Shown here piece after piece: positions 51,873-59,092 of a stretch of 64,000 nucleotides of DNA; within the stretch, counting starts at the first letter, position 1; each line of letters starts with the position of its first letter. A program made the position numbers and the translations under genes. This DNA is from UBA7330 sp965228105 (GTDB taxonomy: Bacteria; Bacteroidota; Bacteroidia; Cytophagales; Cyclobacteriaceae): the NCBI GenBank assembly GCA_965228105.1, contig CBDDGZ010000002.1:1054001-1118000 (forward strand), read 5' to 3'. The notes under the pieces are model-generated. The model ran no database searches, was not told the DNA's origin, and saw only the letters and a list, made by a program, of their open reading frames with translations.

Positions 51873-52358
51873 TTAAACTGACAGATCAAGGATTGAAATT
51901 TCCAGGTAAACTTTTAGTGATTCCAATTTTCGTTGTAATCGTTCCTTAGATTTATTTGATCCGAGATAGATCTTCTCGCTGTCAGAGATCTTCAGGTACG
52001 CATCGAAGACTACACTTTTCATTGTGCTTTCAATAGGACCCAAGGCCATTTTCTGGCTTGCTTTAGCTTGTTTGATAAATATGTTTTCCAGGGATAAGTA
52101 TGGCTTCCATCCTCCAAAGTTGATTAAACCAAAGAGAGAAACGGCTGAACGGTACCGTCTTTGTACTTTATCGATTTCCAGCATTTGTGTGCCTGCTAGC
52201 AAAAAGAAACCGATCCCCAGGACGATCAACCATAAAACAACTTTAAAAATAAAGGGGACTGATAGCGCATAAAATCCGGGGATGCCAAACAAAATAATGA
52301 GCGCTCCAAGTATTTTAAATTGGGGGAGAAATAGTGACTCGACAATTACTTTCATCAT
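51873..52358 (-). CDS. Membrane protein of unknown function
   Basis: The frame is open to 52466, but ATGs at 52358 and 52355 overlap the stop of the DUF1304 gene (ATGATGA) and are the likely start, for about 161 residues (MMKVIVESLFLPQFK). Two membrane helices lie at about 15-33 and 37-57 (LGALIILFGIPGFYALSVPF; VVLWLIVLGIGFFLLAGT). The rest is a soluble domain (SLFGLINFGGWKPYLSLENI, KISDSEKIYLGSNKSKERLQ) that may be PH-like. No family was recognised. It is coupled to the DUF1304 gene. Confidence 0.7.
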   Translation of the reverse strand: MMKVIVESLFLPQFKILGALIILFGIPGFYALSVPFIFKVVLWLIVLGIGFFLLAGTQMLEIDKVQRRYRSAVSLFGLINFGGWKPYLSLENIFIKQAKASQKMALGPIESTMKSVVFDAYLKISDSEKIYLGSNKSKERLQRKLESLKVYLEISILDLSV

Positions 52359-52720
52359 CAAAGGAGATGGATGAGAACCAGATTCAGGATGGCAGGTAAG
52401 CCTTGAATGTAGAATATTTTTTTTGAAGCGGTGAAGGCTCCAACAATCCCGGCAATGGTGACACATCCCAGGAAGAAGATGGCAATATACATGCTCCAGG
52501 TAGGGTCTTCAATCAGTAAACTCCAGATCAGACCCGCTGCCAAAAAGGCATTGTAGAGTCCCTGGTTTGCGGCCATACTTTTGGTTTGCTGGAAAAATTC
52601 CTTTGGAAATCGCTTAAAGACCTTGCGGCCGGTTGTAGTCCATGCAAATGACTCAAAATAGAAAAAATACAGGTGCTGTGCTGCGATGATTCCGATGAGT
52701 ATGTTGGTGAGGAGGTTCAA
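52358..52720 (-). CDS. DUF1304 membrane protein, TTG start
   Basis: This 120-residue protein fits DUF1304: an N-terminal helix with the family block IGIIAAQHLYFFYFESFAW, then KVFKRFPKEFF and ANQGLYNAFLAAGLIWSLL, and two further helices. A TAA lies two codons upstream and no ATG exists before the conserved block, so translation must begin at the TTG at 52720. Function is not known. It overlaps the next gene, and the Uma2-type gene is 13 bases upstream on the same strand. Confidence 0.88.
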   Translation of the reverse strand: MNLLTNILIGIIAAQHLYFFYFESFAWTTTGRKVFKRFPKEFFQQTKSMAANQGLYNAFLAAGLIWSLLIEDPTWSMYIAIFFLGCVTIAGIVGAFTASKKIFYIQGLPAILNLVLIHLL

Positions 52721-52733
52721 GGGTTATGTGCTT

Positions 52734-53357
52734 TTAGGATTTAAAAACATCATTTATTTGGATTGAAAACCCGGACAGTACGGATGATTTAAGGGTGTCG
52801 CCCTCAACGAACTTGCCTCTGGAACGAAAGATTCCTTCATGATCCAGCTCAAAAGGCTCGATGATGTTTTCTCCGGGATACACCACCCAGTATTCTTTCA
52901 CTTTGTGTTCCTGGTACAGCCAAAATTTTTCTTTGAGGTCTTTTGATGAAGTGGAAGGAGATAGAATCTCCACAATAAGATCAGGGGGCCCTTTGCAGCC
53001 TGCCTCATCAAGTTTTGTAAGGTCACAGATCACCAAGATGTCCGGCTGAACCACCGTGAATGTTTCTTCATCGCTGTCGGTAAGATCTTTAGGAAATCGA
53101 ACATCAAAGGGTGCATAGAATACTTTGCAAGGGTTCCCTTTGAGGTGATTGTAGATTTCATTACCGATTATCGTGCTTACTTCCTGGTGTTTCACAGCAG
53201 GAGCAGCAGACATTTTAAAAATTTTGCCTTTGATAATCTCTACCCGTTCCTCAAAAGTCCATTTCAGGTAGTCAGCATAGGAGTAGACACCTTCAGGTTC
53301 GAGTAGTGTGATGTCATCAATTTCCTCTTCTTCTTTTTCCGGATATTTCACACCCAT
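52734..53357 (-). CDS. Uma2-family (DUF820) PD-(D/E)xK nuclease-fold protein
   Basis: This 207-residue protein has the Uma2 layout: YSYADYLKWTFEERVEIIKG at the front, FYAPFDVRFPKD, VQPDILVICD (Asp of the active site), DLIVEILSPSTSSKDLKEKF (Glu and Lys region), and KEYWVVYP. Uma2 proteins are common in Cyanobacteria and Bacteroidota and are considered restriction-type nucleases, perhaps spread with mobile elements, with no certain function. It lies between the DUF1304 gene and the sulfatase gene. Confidence 0.9.
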   Translation of the reverse strand: MGVKYPEKEEEEIDDITLLEPEGVYSYADYLKWTFEERVEIIKGKIFKMSAAPAVKHQEVSTIIGNEIYNHLKGNPCKVFYAPFDVRFPKDLTDSDEETFTVVQPDILVICDLTKLDEAGCKGPPDLIVEILSPSTSSKDLKEKFWLYQEHKVKEYWVVYPGENIIEPFELDHEGIFRSRGKFVEGDTLKSSVLSGFSIQINDVFKS

Positions 53358-53380
53358 CCAATAAAGATACTAAACCTCGT

Positions 53381-54841
53381 CTAAAACGGACCGGGGTTGT
53401 TGTTTTTTGTCGCGTTCAGGCTTTCACCGGGAGTTTCTCCTCTCACACTATGGGATTCGGTTTTTACATACCCGGGATCGTAAGTATACCAGCTGGTGGT
53501 GAGGCTGTCAGGTACGTTGTCACTTGTCGACGTGATCCACTCTTCCAGTACATCTCTCATTTTCGAGAGGTCATCAGCCATTTCAGGCACTGAGACAATA
53601 TTCTTGAGCTGCAAAGGATCATCTTGACAGTCAAATAACTCTTCATGCGGTCTTGGGGTCACATAAATATCAGCCTGGATAGCAGAGAGGGTACCATTTT
53701 TTTGCCTTTCTCTTAAAGCAACATTGGAAGGGCTTCCTACGGCATCAGCCGGACCCATCTGTGGCAGGTTGGGTCGTGAGTTTTTGATGTACATGAAATC
53801 CTTATTGCGGACCATCCTTTCGTGGGCCTCATAGTCATGCCAGTTGTGCTCTGCAAAGACATAATTCCTAAACGAATGATCAGGGTCCGAGATCAATGGG
53901 TCGAAGCTTTTTCCCTGAAACTGCTCGGTTGGTGTGACTCCTGCCAGACTTAGCAAGGTAGGCGCTATGTCAATGGCACTCACCAGGCTTTGTGAAGTCT
54001 GCTCCCCGGTAATCTTTTCCGGCCAGTGAACGATAAATGGAGATTTCATCCCCCGGTCATTGACGCGGGTCTTGCTGTGAGGGAAGGGGCGGCCATTATC
54101 AGCCATCACGATGATCAAAGTGTTTTCATAGGCACCCTGCTGCTTCAGCTCGGCCATGACTTCCCCGATATAATGGTCGAAACGTTTGATTTCATCATAG
54201 TATTTACCCAGATCTTCCCGAGTCTCGAAACCTTCATCAAGGTAAAAAGGAGCAACAATGCTATCCGGGTGATGTGTGCCGCTGAATTCATTGGGTCCCC
54301 AGGCCCTGTGCGCATCAAATGCAGCGAACCACATCATGAATGGCTTGTCTTTGGGTCGATCCTGTATAGTCTTCACCCACATTTCCTCACCACCATCACC
54401 GGTTTCCGAGCGTTTTTCATTGATGATATCAAACCCTCTACGGGCATAAGGCCCCATGTGGAATTTCCCGGATTGCCCGGTGTAGTATCCATTGGCTTTT
54501 AGCAGTTCGGGAAAGGATTGCATGAAATCCGGTGGGGCCTGGTGCAACTCAGGCGCGCCCGTATTGTGCGGATACCGACCAGTCATGATGCTGTTTCTAC
54601 TGGGACTACACGAGCTGGCGGTGAGGTAAAAATTAGAGAAATTAATACCTTGTTTTGCCAGTTGGTCAATATTTGGGGTTTTGACATAGGGATTTCCAGT
54701 ACAACCAAAGTCATCAAAGTTCACGTCATCGGCGATGAAGATGATGATGTTGGGTGGGGTGGTGGTTTCAGTTGTTTGTTTGCTAGGTGAGTTGCATGAA
54801 AAAAGAACAGTAAAGATCAGCAGGAGGGTTGTGTATTTCAT
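53381..54841 (-). CDS. Sulfatase, N-sulfoglucosamine sulfohydrolase (SGSH)-like, secreted lipoprotein
   Basis: This 486-residue protein has lipobox LFSC (Cys16). Metal Asp residues are 38 and 39 (FIADDVNFDDFG). The CxPSR box that is turned into formylglycine is Cys78-Ser-Pro-Ser-Arg82 in SSCSPSRNSIMTGRYPHNTG, whose PHNTGAPEL continuation is typical of SGSH-like enzymes. Further active-site text is QSGKFHMGPYARRGFD and VMADNGRPFPHSKTRVNDRG. It should remove sulfate from a sulfated sugar outside the cell. It diverges from the Gfo/Idh oxidoreductase gene, with 125 bases between the starts. Confidence 0.92.
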   Translation of the reverse strand: MKYTTLLLIFTVLFSCNSPSKQTTETTTPPNIIIFIADDVNFDDFGCTGNPYVKTPNIDQLAKQGINFSNFYLTASSCSPSRNSIMTGRYPHNTGAPELHQAPPDFMQSFPELLKANGYYTGQSGKFHMGPYARRGFDIINEKRSETGDGGEEMWVKTIQDRPKDKPFMMWFAAFDAHRAWGPNEFSGTHHPDSIVAPFYLDEGFETREDLGKYYDEIKRFDHYIGEVMAELKQQGAYENTLIIVMADNGRPFPHSKTRVNDRGMKSPFIVHWPEKITGEQTSQSLVSAIDIAPTLLSLAGVTPTEQFQGKSFDPLISDPDHSFRNYVFAEHNWHDYEAHERMVRNKDFMYIKNSRPNLPQMGPADAVGSPSNVALRERQKNGTLSAIQADIYVTPRPHEELFDCQDDPLQLKNIVSVPEMADDLSKMRDVLEEWITSTSDNVPDSLTTSWYTYDPGYVKTESHSVRGETPGESLNATKNNNPGPF

Positions 54842-54966
54842 GTCTTTGGGTTTTGGCTGTAAGACTACAAAAGTTTTACGAACTTAGGAGGCCGAAATTT
54901 CATGAAGTACCCTGATTTAAATATTAATAAAACTTTACTAGACCTACTCTTTGTCTAAAATACCCT

Positions 54967-56184
54967 ATGAAAAACTCAACCCAATCCCATACACGTCGAA
55001 ATTTTCTAAAAACAGGTAGTATTGTGGCTCTTGGAACGACTCTTCCTCTCAGCTCCTCTTTAGCCTCACCACCAGCAAAAAAACTAAGGATTGGCATTGT
55101 CGGCGGGCGATTTGGATGTTCGTTCCAGTTTCATGAGCACCCTGATTGTATTGTAGAAACCGTGAGTGATCTCAGACCTGAGCGAAGGGAGAAACTTATG
55201 AAGACCTACAATTGCAGTAAATCATACCCCTCACTTGAAGAGCTTGTTAAGGATAAAAAAATCGATGCGGTGGCTGTATTTACCGAAGGTCCTAACCATG
55301 TGAAGCATGTGCTGGAATGTCTGAAGCATGATAAACACGTACTATGTGCTGTTCCAGCTATCTGGGGATCAGTGGAGGAAGCAGAGATATTGCTGGAAGC
55401 TGTGAATTCATCCGGCCTCATATACATGATGGCTGAAACCAGTTACTATCAGCAGTTTACCATTTCCGCCCGGAATTTCTACAAGGAAGGAAGGTTTGGA
55501 AATATTTATTATGCGGAGTCGGAATACCAGCACGACGGGTTGGAAGAGCTTTACTTTGAAAATGGTAAGCGAACCTGGCGATATGGTGTGGCTCCGATGC
55601 ATTACCCAACACATTGTACAGCCCATTTGATCAGTGTGACCGGGGAGCGGCTGACCCAGGTGAGCTGCAATGGCTGGGGCGACGATGATCCCATCCTGAA
55701 AGACAATAGCTACAACAATCCTTTCTGGAATGAATCAGCCATGTTTAAAACGGATCGCGGCAATAGCTTTCGGGTCAATGTTTGGTGGAAAGGAGCGCAT
55801 ATGGGATGTGAGCGTGCTCAATGGATCGGGAATAAAATGAGCTTTTATACACCTAACCCAATCGGGAGTGATTCTATCATTGTCAATTCCACAGAACAAC
55901 TTGGGAAAGACGATGCCGGGTTTGTCCGTACCGATGCCAAAAAGCAGGTGTATGACCAACCTGAATGGTGGGAAACGGAACTATTACCGGAACCCTTGAG
56001 GCACAATAGCGGCCATCATGGTTCTCATACCTTTATCACTCACGAGTTTGTGGATGCCTGCCTTCAGGAAAGAAAACCAACGGTGGATGTCTATGAGGCA
56101 CTTGCTTATACTGTGCCCGGAGTGATTGCTCATGAATCCGCGCTGAAAGGTGGGGTTACAATGAAGATCCCGCAGTTTGGGTGA
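54967..56184 (+). CDS. Gfo/Idh/MocA-family oxidoreductase with twin-arginine signal
   Basis: This 405-residue protein begins with a TAT-type signal (HTRRNFLKTGSIVALG). The Rossmann fold starts RIGIVGGRFGCSFQFHEHPD and includes AVFTEGPNHVKHVLECLKHD (EGPNH in place of the usual EKPxA) and the substrate-side block MAETSYYQQF. Exported Gfo/Idh proteins with this signal keep NAD(P) bound and often act on glycans in the periplasm. The substrate is unknown; the divergent sulfatase suggests a sulfated sugar (inference from position). A run of 21-bp repeats follows its stop. Confidence 0.9.
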   Translation: MKNSTQSHTRRNFLKTGSIVALGTTLPLSSSLASPPAKKLRIGIVGGRFGCSFQFHEHPDCIVETVSDLRPERREKLMKTYNCSKSYPSLEELVKDKKIDAVAVFTEGPNHVKHVLECLKHDKHVLCAVPAIWGSVEEAEILLEAVNSSGLIYMMAETSYYQQFTISARNFYKEGRFGNIYYAESEYQHDGLEELYFENGKRTWRYGVAPMHYPTHCTAHLISVTGERLTQVSCNGWGDDDPILKDNSYNNPFWNESAMFKTDRGNSFRVNVWWKGAHMGCERAQWIGNKMSFYTPNPIGSDSIIVNSTEQLGKDDAGFVRTDAKKQVYDQPEWWETELLPEPLRHNSGHHGSHTFITHEFVDACLQERKPTVDVYEALAYTVPGVIAHESALKGGVTMKIPQFG

Positions 56185-56199
56185 GAGTAAGATGGAGAA

Positions 56200-56346
56200 A
56201 CTCACGCTGATAATCATCAGCTCTTGAGAAATAACGAGGTACTCTTGAGAAATAATCATCTGCTCATATGAAGTAACGAAGTGCTGGTGAGAAATGATCA
56301 GGTTCTCATAAGAAATCATCATCTATTGCTAAGGAAATGACTACCT
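56200..56346 (-). repeat. 21-bp tandem repeat, about seven units, encoding heptads on the minus strand
   Basis: Units begin at 56200, 56221, 56242, 56263, 56284, 56305 and 56326. The middle five are clear (for example CTCTTGAGAAATAATCATCTG at 56242); the first and last are degenerate. Read on the minus strand in one frame they give heptads such as LVISQEL, MIISQEY and LIISHQH. The last unit runs over the stop of the kinase gene at 56341. There are no spacers, so this is not a CRISPR array. Confidence 0.85.
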
Positions 56347-57264
56347 AAAAAGTTGATTGTGTTTCATTAAGATTAATAGACGATACTGCTCCATCATTTC
56401 TTTAGATAGAAATGATTGATTGACAAAATCCAGCCACTTCTTTGAGAGTTTAGCATATTTATTCAAAATGTTTTCTGCTGCTTTATCCGGCATCCCTGAA
56501 GTAGTCATGGCGCTAAAAAAATCAGATTTATTTAGTCTCTTCTTTTTACCGCATAGTGTCAGTGCAAGTTCTTCATCGTCACCTTCCACCACAAGCGCCG
56601 ATGCAACCAAATCGTAGGCAGGAGCCAATTCATAACCCTGCTCATTTTTAATCAATGAAAAGTTTTTCAAATGCATGTCAGCATTTCCGGTTAGGAAACT
56701 GAACAAAGTCAACTCATAGAACCTAACCAGGTCTAGTCCGGGATTTATACTACTTCGTTTTATCTCCCTTGCTATCTGCTCATGTGATGATTTATATTTA
56801 TCTGCGGTAAGTCTTCCCAGCAATTGACACATGTCTTCCATGTGTCTCTTGGTTCCGTTCACTCTGTCCATTCGTTTAGTAATGTAAGCAAGATCACCTG
56901 AGCCCAGTCGCACCAGTGAATGCTCAGCTGTTCTAATATTCGATAATTCGGCGAGATGCATTGTTAAATCTTCTATTTCCGGCAATTCTTCCCACTTGGG
57001 TGACTGTGGTTTTAGGATATATTTCCCCCACACACCAACTATTGCTAATTTTTCTGGTTCGTTGGCAGGTTTTTCTATATGCAAAGACAATTTAGGTTGA
57101 ACACCTGTAATGGTGGATTTTCCTTTAATCATCTGTTCAGCAAGAATAAGTAGATCTTTATCTGTAAACGGTACGGTTGGGGGAATCTCAGCTCCAAACA
57201 TTTTCTTGCAGCACCTAATGTGAAATTCACTGTCCGAGTCTTTATAGCAATACAAGCACTTCAT
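56341..57264 (-). CDS. HipT-like serine/threonine kinase toxin (HipA C-terminal kinase)
   Basis: This 307-residue protein is the kinase part of HipA as a separate chain. A short Cys cluster opens it (CLYCYKD, then IRCCKK). The glycine-type loop is KSTITGVQPKLSL (49-61), the ATP-side Lys is in YILKPQ, and the catalytic loop is GNADMHLKNFS (193-203; Asp196) with the metal Asp218 in APAYDLV. Such kinases phosphorylate aminoacyl-tRNA synthetases, but the target here is not known. The phosphorylatable Ser position has a STIT text, unlike HipA of E. coli. It overlaps the HipS-like gene by 4 bases. Confidence 0.9.
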   Translation of the reverse strand: MKCLYCYKDSDSEFHIRCCKKMFGAEIPPTVPFTDKDLLILAEQMIKGKSTITGVQPKLSLHIEKPANEPEKLAIVGVWGKYILKPQSPKWEELPEIEDLTMHLAELSNIRTAEHSLVRLGSGDLAYITKRMDRVNGTKRHMEDMCQLLGRLTADKYKSSHEQIAREIKRSSINPGLDLVRFYELTLFSFLTGNADMHLKNFSLIKNEQGYELAPAYDLVASALVVEGDDEELALTLCGKKKRLNKSDFFSAMTTSGMPDKAAENILNKYAKLSKKWLDFVNQSFLSKEMMEQYRLLILMKHNQLFR

Positions 57265-57575
57265 ACCAGTGGTTCAATCGAAACAGCTCCAATACAATCT
57301 TTGCAAGCTACCAGAAGAATTCCCATTCTATCCTTTTCATTGACTTTCCAGTTTTTTTCAACTATGTCTAGTATCCAACCTTCTGGTATCAGGCCGTCAA
57401 AAAACGGAAATAAAATATTTGAATGATAAGGGAGTTGCTGTAACGGCATAGTCAGGCTTATAGGTTCACCTTCCACTAAGAAATATTCATACTCATATTG
57501 AAAATGATACCCCTCTTCATCCTCGGTTAGTGTTCCAGCCCATTTATCCTGATATAAAACCTTAGCTTTTCTCAT
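57261..57575 (-). CDS. HipS-like small protein (detached N-terminal HipA domain)
   Basis: A TTG at 57584 opens the frame, but ATG 57575 (MRKAKVLYQDKWAG) is preferred, for 104 residues. It matches the N-terminal subdomain of HipA: EPISLTMPLQQLPYHSNILF, FFDGLIPEGWILDIVEKNW, and DRMGILLVACKDCIGAVSI. In the HipBST systems of other bacteria the equivalent small protein acts as the antitoxin, while HipB boosts and represses. The start overlaps the HTH gene's end by 14 bases, and its stop overlaps the kinase gene, so all three are coupled. Confidence 0.88.
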   Translation of the reverse strand: MRKAKVLYQDKWAGTLTEDEEGYHFQYEYEYFLVEGEPISLTMPLQQLPYHSNILFPFFDGLIPEGWILDIVEKNWKVNEKDRMGILLVACKDCIGAVSIEPLV

Positions 57576-57777
57576 CTCTTTCAACTTTTATAGGCCCTAA
57601 CTCATGCCCGAAAAGATTTAATATCTGATTAACCTTATCCATTCTAAGTGTAGGTTTTCCTTGCTCCAACTCTCTAACGAACCTTAAACCAACCCCGGCA
57701 GCATATGAAAGGTCTTCTTGTTTCATACCTGCCTGTTTTCTTTTCATTTTAATGAACTGTGACAGTTGTGTCTGCAT
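57562..57777 (-). CDS. HipB-like helix-turn-helix regulator
   Basis: This 71-residue XRE-type protein reads QFIKMKRKQAGMKQEDLSYA for the first helices and AGVGLRFVRELEQGKPTLRM for the recognition part, with a short charged tail (KVERDEKS). It should bind the three operators just upstream and repress its own operon, and help hold the kinase in check. It is the first gene of the three-gene HipBST-like operon, overlapping the small HipS-like gene. Confidence 0.9.
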   Translation of the reverse strand: MQTQLSQFIKMKRKQAGMKQEDLSYAAGVGLRFVRELEQGKPTLRMDKVNQILNLFGHELGPIKVERDEKS

Positions 57778-57784
57778 CTATTTT

Positions 57785-57881
57785 TATACCCTTTAGGGTG
57801 TAAATTTAGTAATATTACATAATTATACCTTAAAAGGTATAAAAAATTTAATTTATAATATAATACACCCGAAAAGGTATA
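57785..57881 (-). promoter_or_regulatory. Three phased operators of the HipBST-like operon
   Basis: Three near-palindromes share TATACC-N6-GGTRTA: TATACCCTTTAGGGTGTA (57785-57802), TATACCTTAAAAGGTATA (57824-57841) and TACACCCGAAAAGGTATA (57864-57881). Starts are 39 and 40 bases apart, close to four helical turns, so bound repressors would face the same side and could interact. The first lies 7 bases before the regulator start. The stretch between and around them is A/T-rich, as a promoter would be. Confidence 0.88.
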
Positions 57882-57913
57882 ATATAACTTGATGAAAGGT
57901 TGTATGTCAGATC

Positions 57914-58001
57914 CTAACCCAATATCTGTTTCAAATGCTGCCCCATGGTCCATAGTCCGTCATGATGAATTTGGGGTTAGTAGTTTTGGCGTCACTTTTT
58001 T
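57914..58001 (-). pseudogene. Decayed 3' end of a DinB-like gene
   Basis: On the minus strand this reads KSDAKTTNPKFIMTDYGP, then, after a one-base shift, MGQHLKQILG and a stop. The intact DinB gene at 58626-59072 ends KSDGKTTDLKFIMTDYVDHM and then EHHLKQILG. The match covers only the last 30 or so codons, with one frameshift. It is a leftover of a second copy, lying between the HipBST operators and the RDD gene. Confidence 0.85.
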
Positions 58002-58163
58002 TTAGTTAAGGACTAACGTATTAATCTAAAAATCTTTTAGATTTGATATGATTGAATTTAAGATAAAACTGATGAATTGTGCTAACACTTTTGTGCAATC
58101 CGTATTTAACAATACTTTAATTGTTATGATAAATTCACTCAATCCACTTAACGCTCAGTAGCC

Positions 58164-58577
58164 ATGGTACAAAATAAAGTAAGTTCAACTGATCAACTTA
58201 AATTTCCATACCTCATTACCAGGTACAAAGCAGCTTTAATTGATGGATTAGTCCTTTTTGGTTTATTTGCCGTGACAATGATCCTTGTTCAAGACCCAGA
58301 ATCCAGAAAAATAGCGTTTGGAGTTTACCTATTGTTTGCACTACTTTATGAACCCCTCATGCTATCTATTTTTTCAGCGACGATTGGACATAAGGCGGTC
58401 AATATCAAAGTTAAGAGCATCAACAATACGGATAAAAACATTTCTATTATTCAAGGCATCATCAGAAATACTCTGAAATTGACATTAGGTTGGCTTTCAT
58501 TTTTAACGATCAATTTCAATTCTGAACACCGGGCAATACATGATTTTGCTGGCGAAAGCATTGTACTGGATGAGTAG
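58164..58577 (+). CDS. RDD-family membrane protein
   Basis: This 137-residue protein has the RDD layout: an Arg early (LITRYKAALIDGLVLFGLFA with the R...D pair before helix 1), a second helix (KIAFGVYLLFALLYEPLMLS), the GHKAVNIKVKSIN turn typical of the family, and a third helix before FNSEHRAIHDFAGESIV, where D-x-x-A-x-S closes the domain. RDD proteins may be transporters or ion antiporters; function is uncertain. The gene stands between the DinB remnant and the intact DinB gene and points toward the latter. Confidence 0.88.
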   Translation: MVQNKVSSTDQLKFPYLITRYKAALIDGLVLFGLFAVTMILVQDPESRKIAFGVYLLFALLYEPLMLSIFSATIGHKAVNIKVKSINNTDKNISIIQGIIRNTLKLTLGWLSFLTINFNSEHRAIHDFAGESIVLDE

Positions 58578-58625
58578 TAAAGTATTCCTCTTTCTAAGAA
58601 TTTCCTAGAGACTTTAATACCAACC

Positions 58626-59072
58626 CTACCCCAATATCTGCTTTAAATGATGCTCCATGTGATCTACATAATCGGTCATGATGAATTTAAGATCAGTGGT
58701 TTTGCCATCACTTTTGTTGTGGACCTTCTTTGATAAGGCTTTTTCGGTTTGCTTTTTCATCACTTCGATGATCCGTCGGTTGACTGCTTCATATAGGAAA
58801 AATACCTCTTTCAGGCTGGCATTTTGATATTGATTGGCAGCAACCAGGTCATCCTGCTGATAGTTGTCATATTCAAACGGCTCAGGCTTGAACTGGGCCT
58901 CGGTGAACCGCTTGAGGTTGTTGATACCGGAGTCCGTCAAATGACCAAGGATCTCAATCTTGCTCCACTTTCCGGGAGCAGGTTTTTTGCGAAGGTCCTC
59001 CTCTGAGATGGACGTCAGGTAAGTGCTTAGCTTTGAGATGATGTCTTCCAGTCGTTTGGTTTGAGTGATCAT
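58626..59072 (-). CDS. DinB/YfiT-family protein (putative metal-dependent transferase)
   Basis: This 148-residue protein is a four-helix DinB-type protein. Expected metal His residues are His44 in EILGHLTDSG and the two in the C-terminal helix (YVDHMEHHLKQI). The family includes bacillithiol- and mycothiol-dependent transferases; substrate and thiol are not known here. A truncated and frameshifted copy of its 3' end is found about 620 bases away, with the RDD gene between. Confidence 0.9.
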   Translation of the reverse strand: MITQTKRLEDIISKLSTYLTSISEEDLRKKPAPGKWSKIEILGHLTDSGINNLKRFTEAQFKPEPFEYDNYQQDDLVAANQYQNASLKEVFFLYEAVNRRIIEVMKKQTEKALSKKVHNKSDGKTTDLKFIMTDYVDHMEHHLKQILG

Positions 59073-59092
59073 GATAGAATAAATCTAATCAT

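Noticed and set aside
55984..56322. Minus-strand open frame of about 112 codons with a heptad-rich start (MMISYENLIISHQH...)
   Set aside because: Its later two thirds run antisense to the Gfo/Idh gene with no protein-like pattern; only the repeat part has regular text. It is explained by the 21-bp repeat keeping frame.
56200..56346. Possible CRISPR array
   Set aside because: The units are 21 bp, directly adjacent with no spacers, and degenerate; no cas gene is near.
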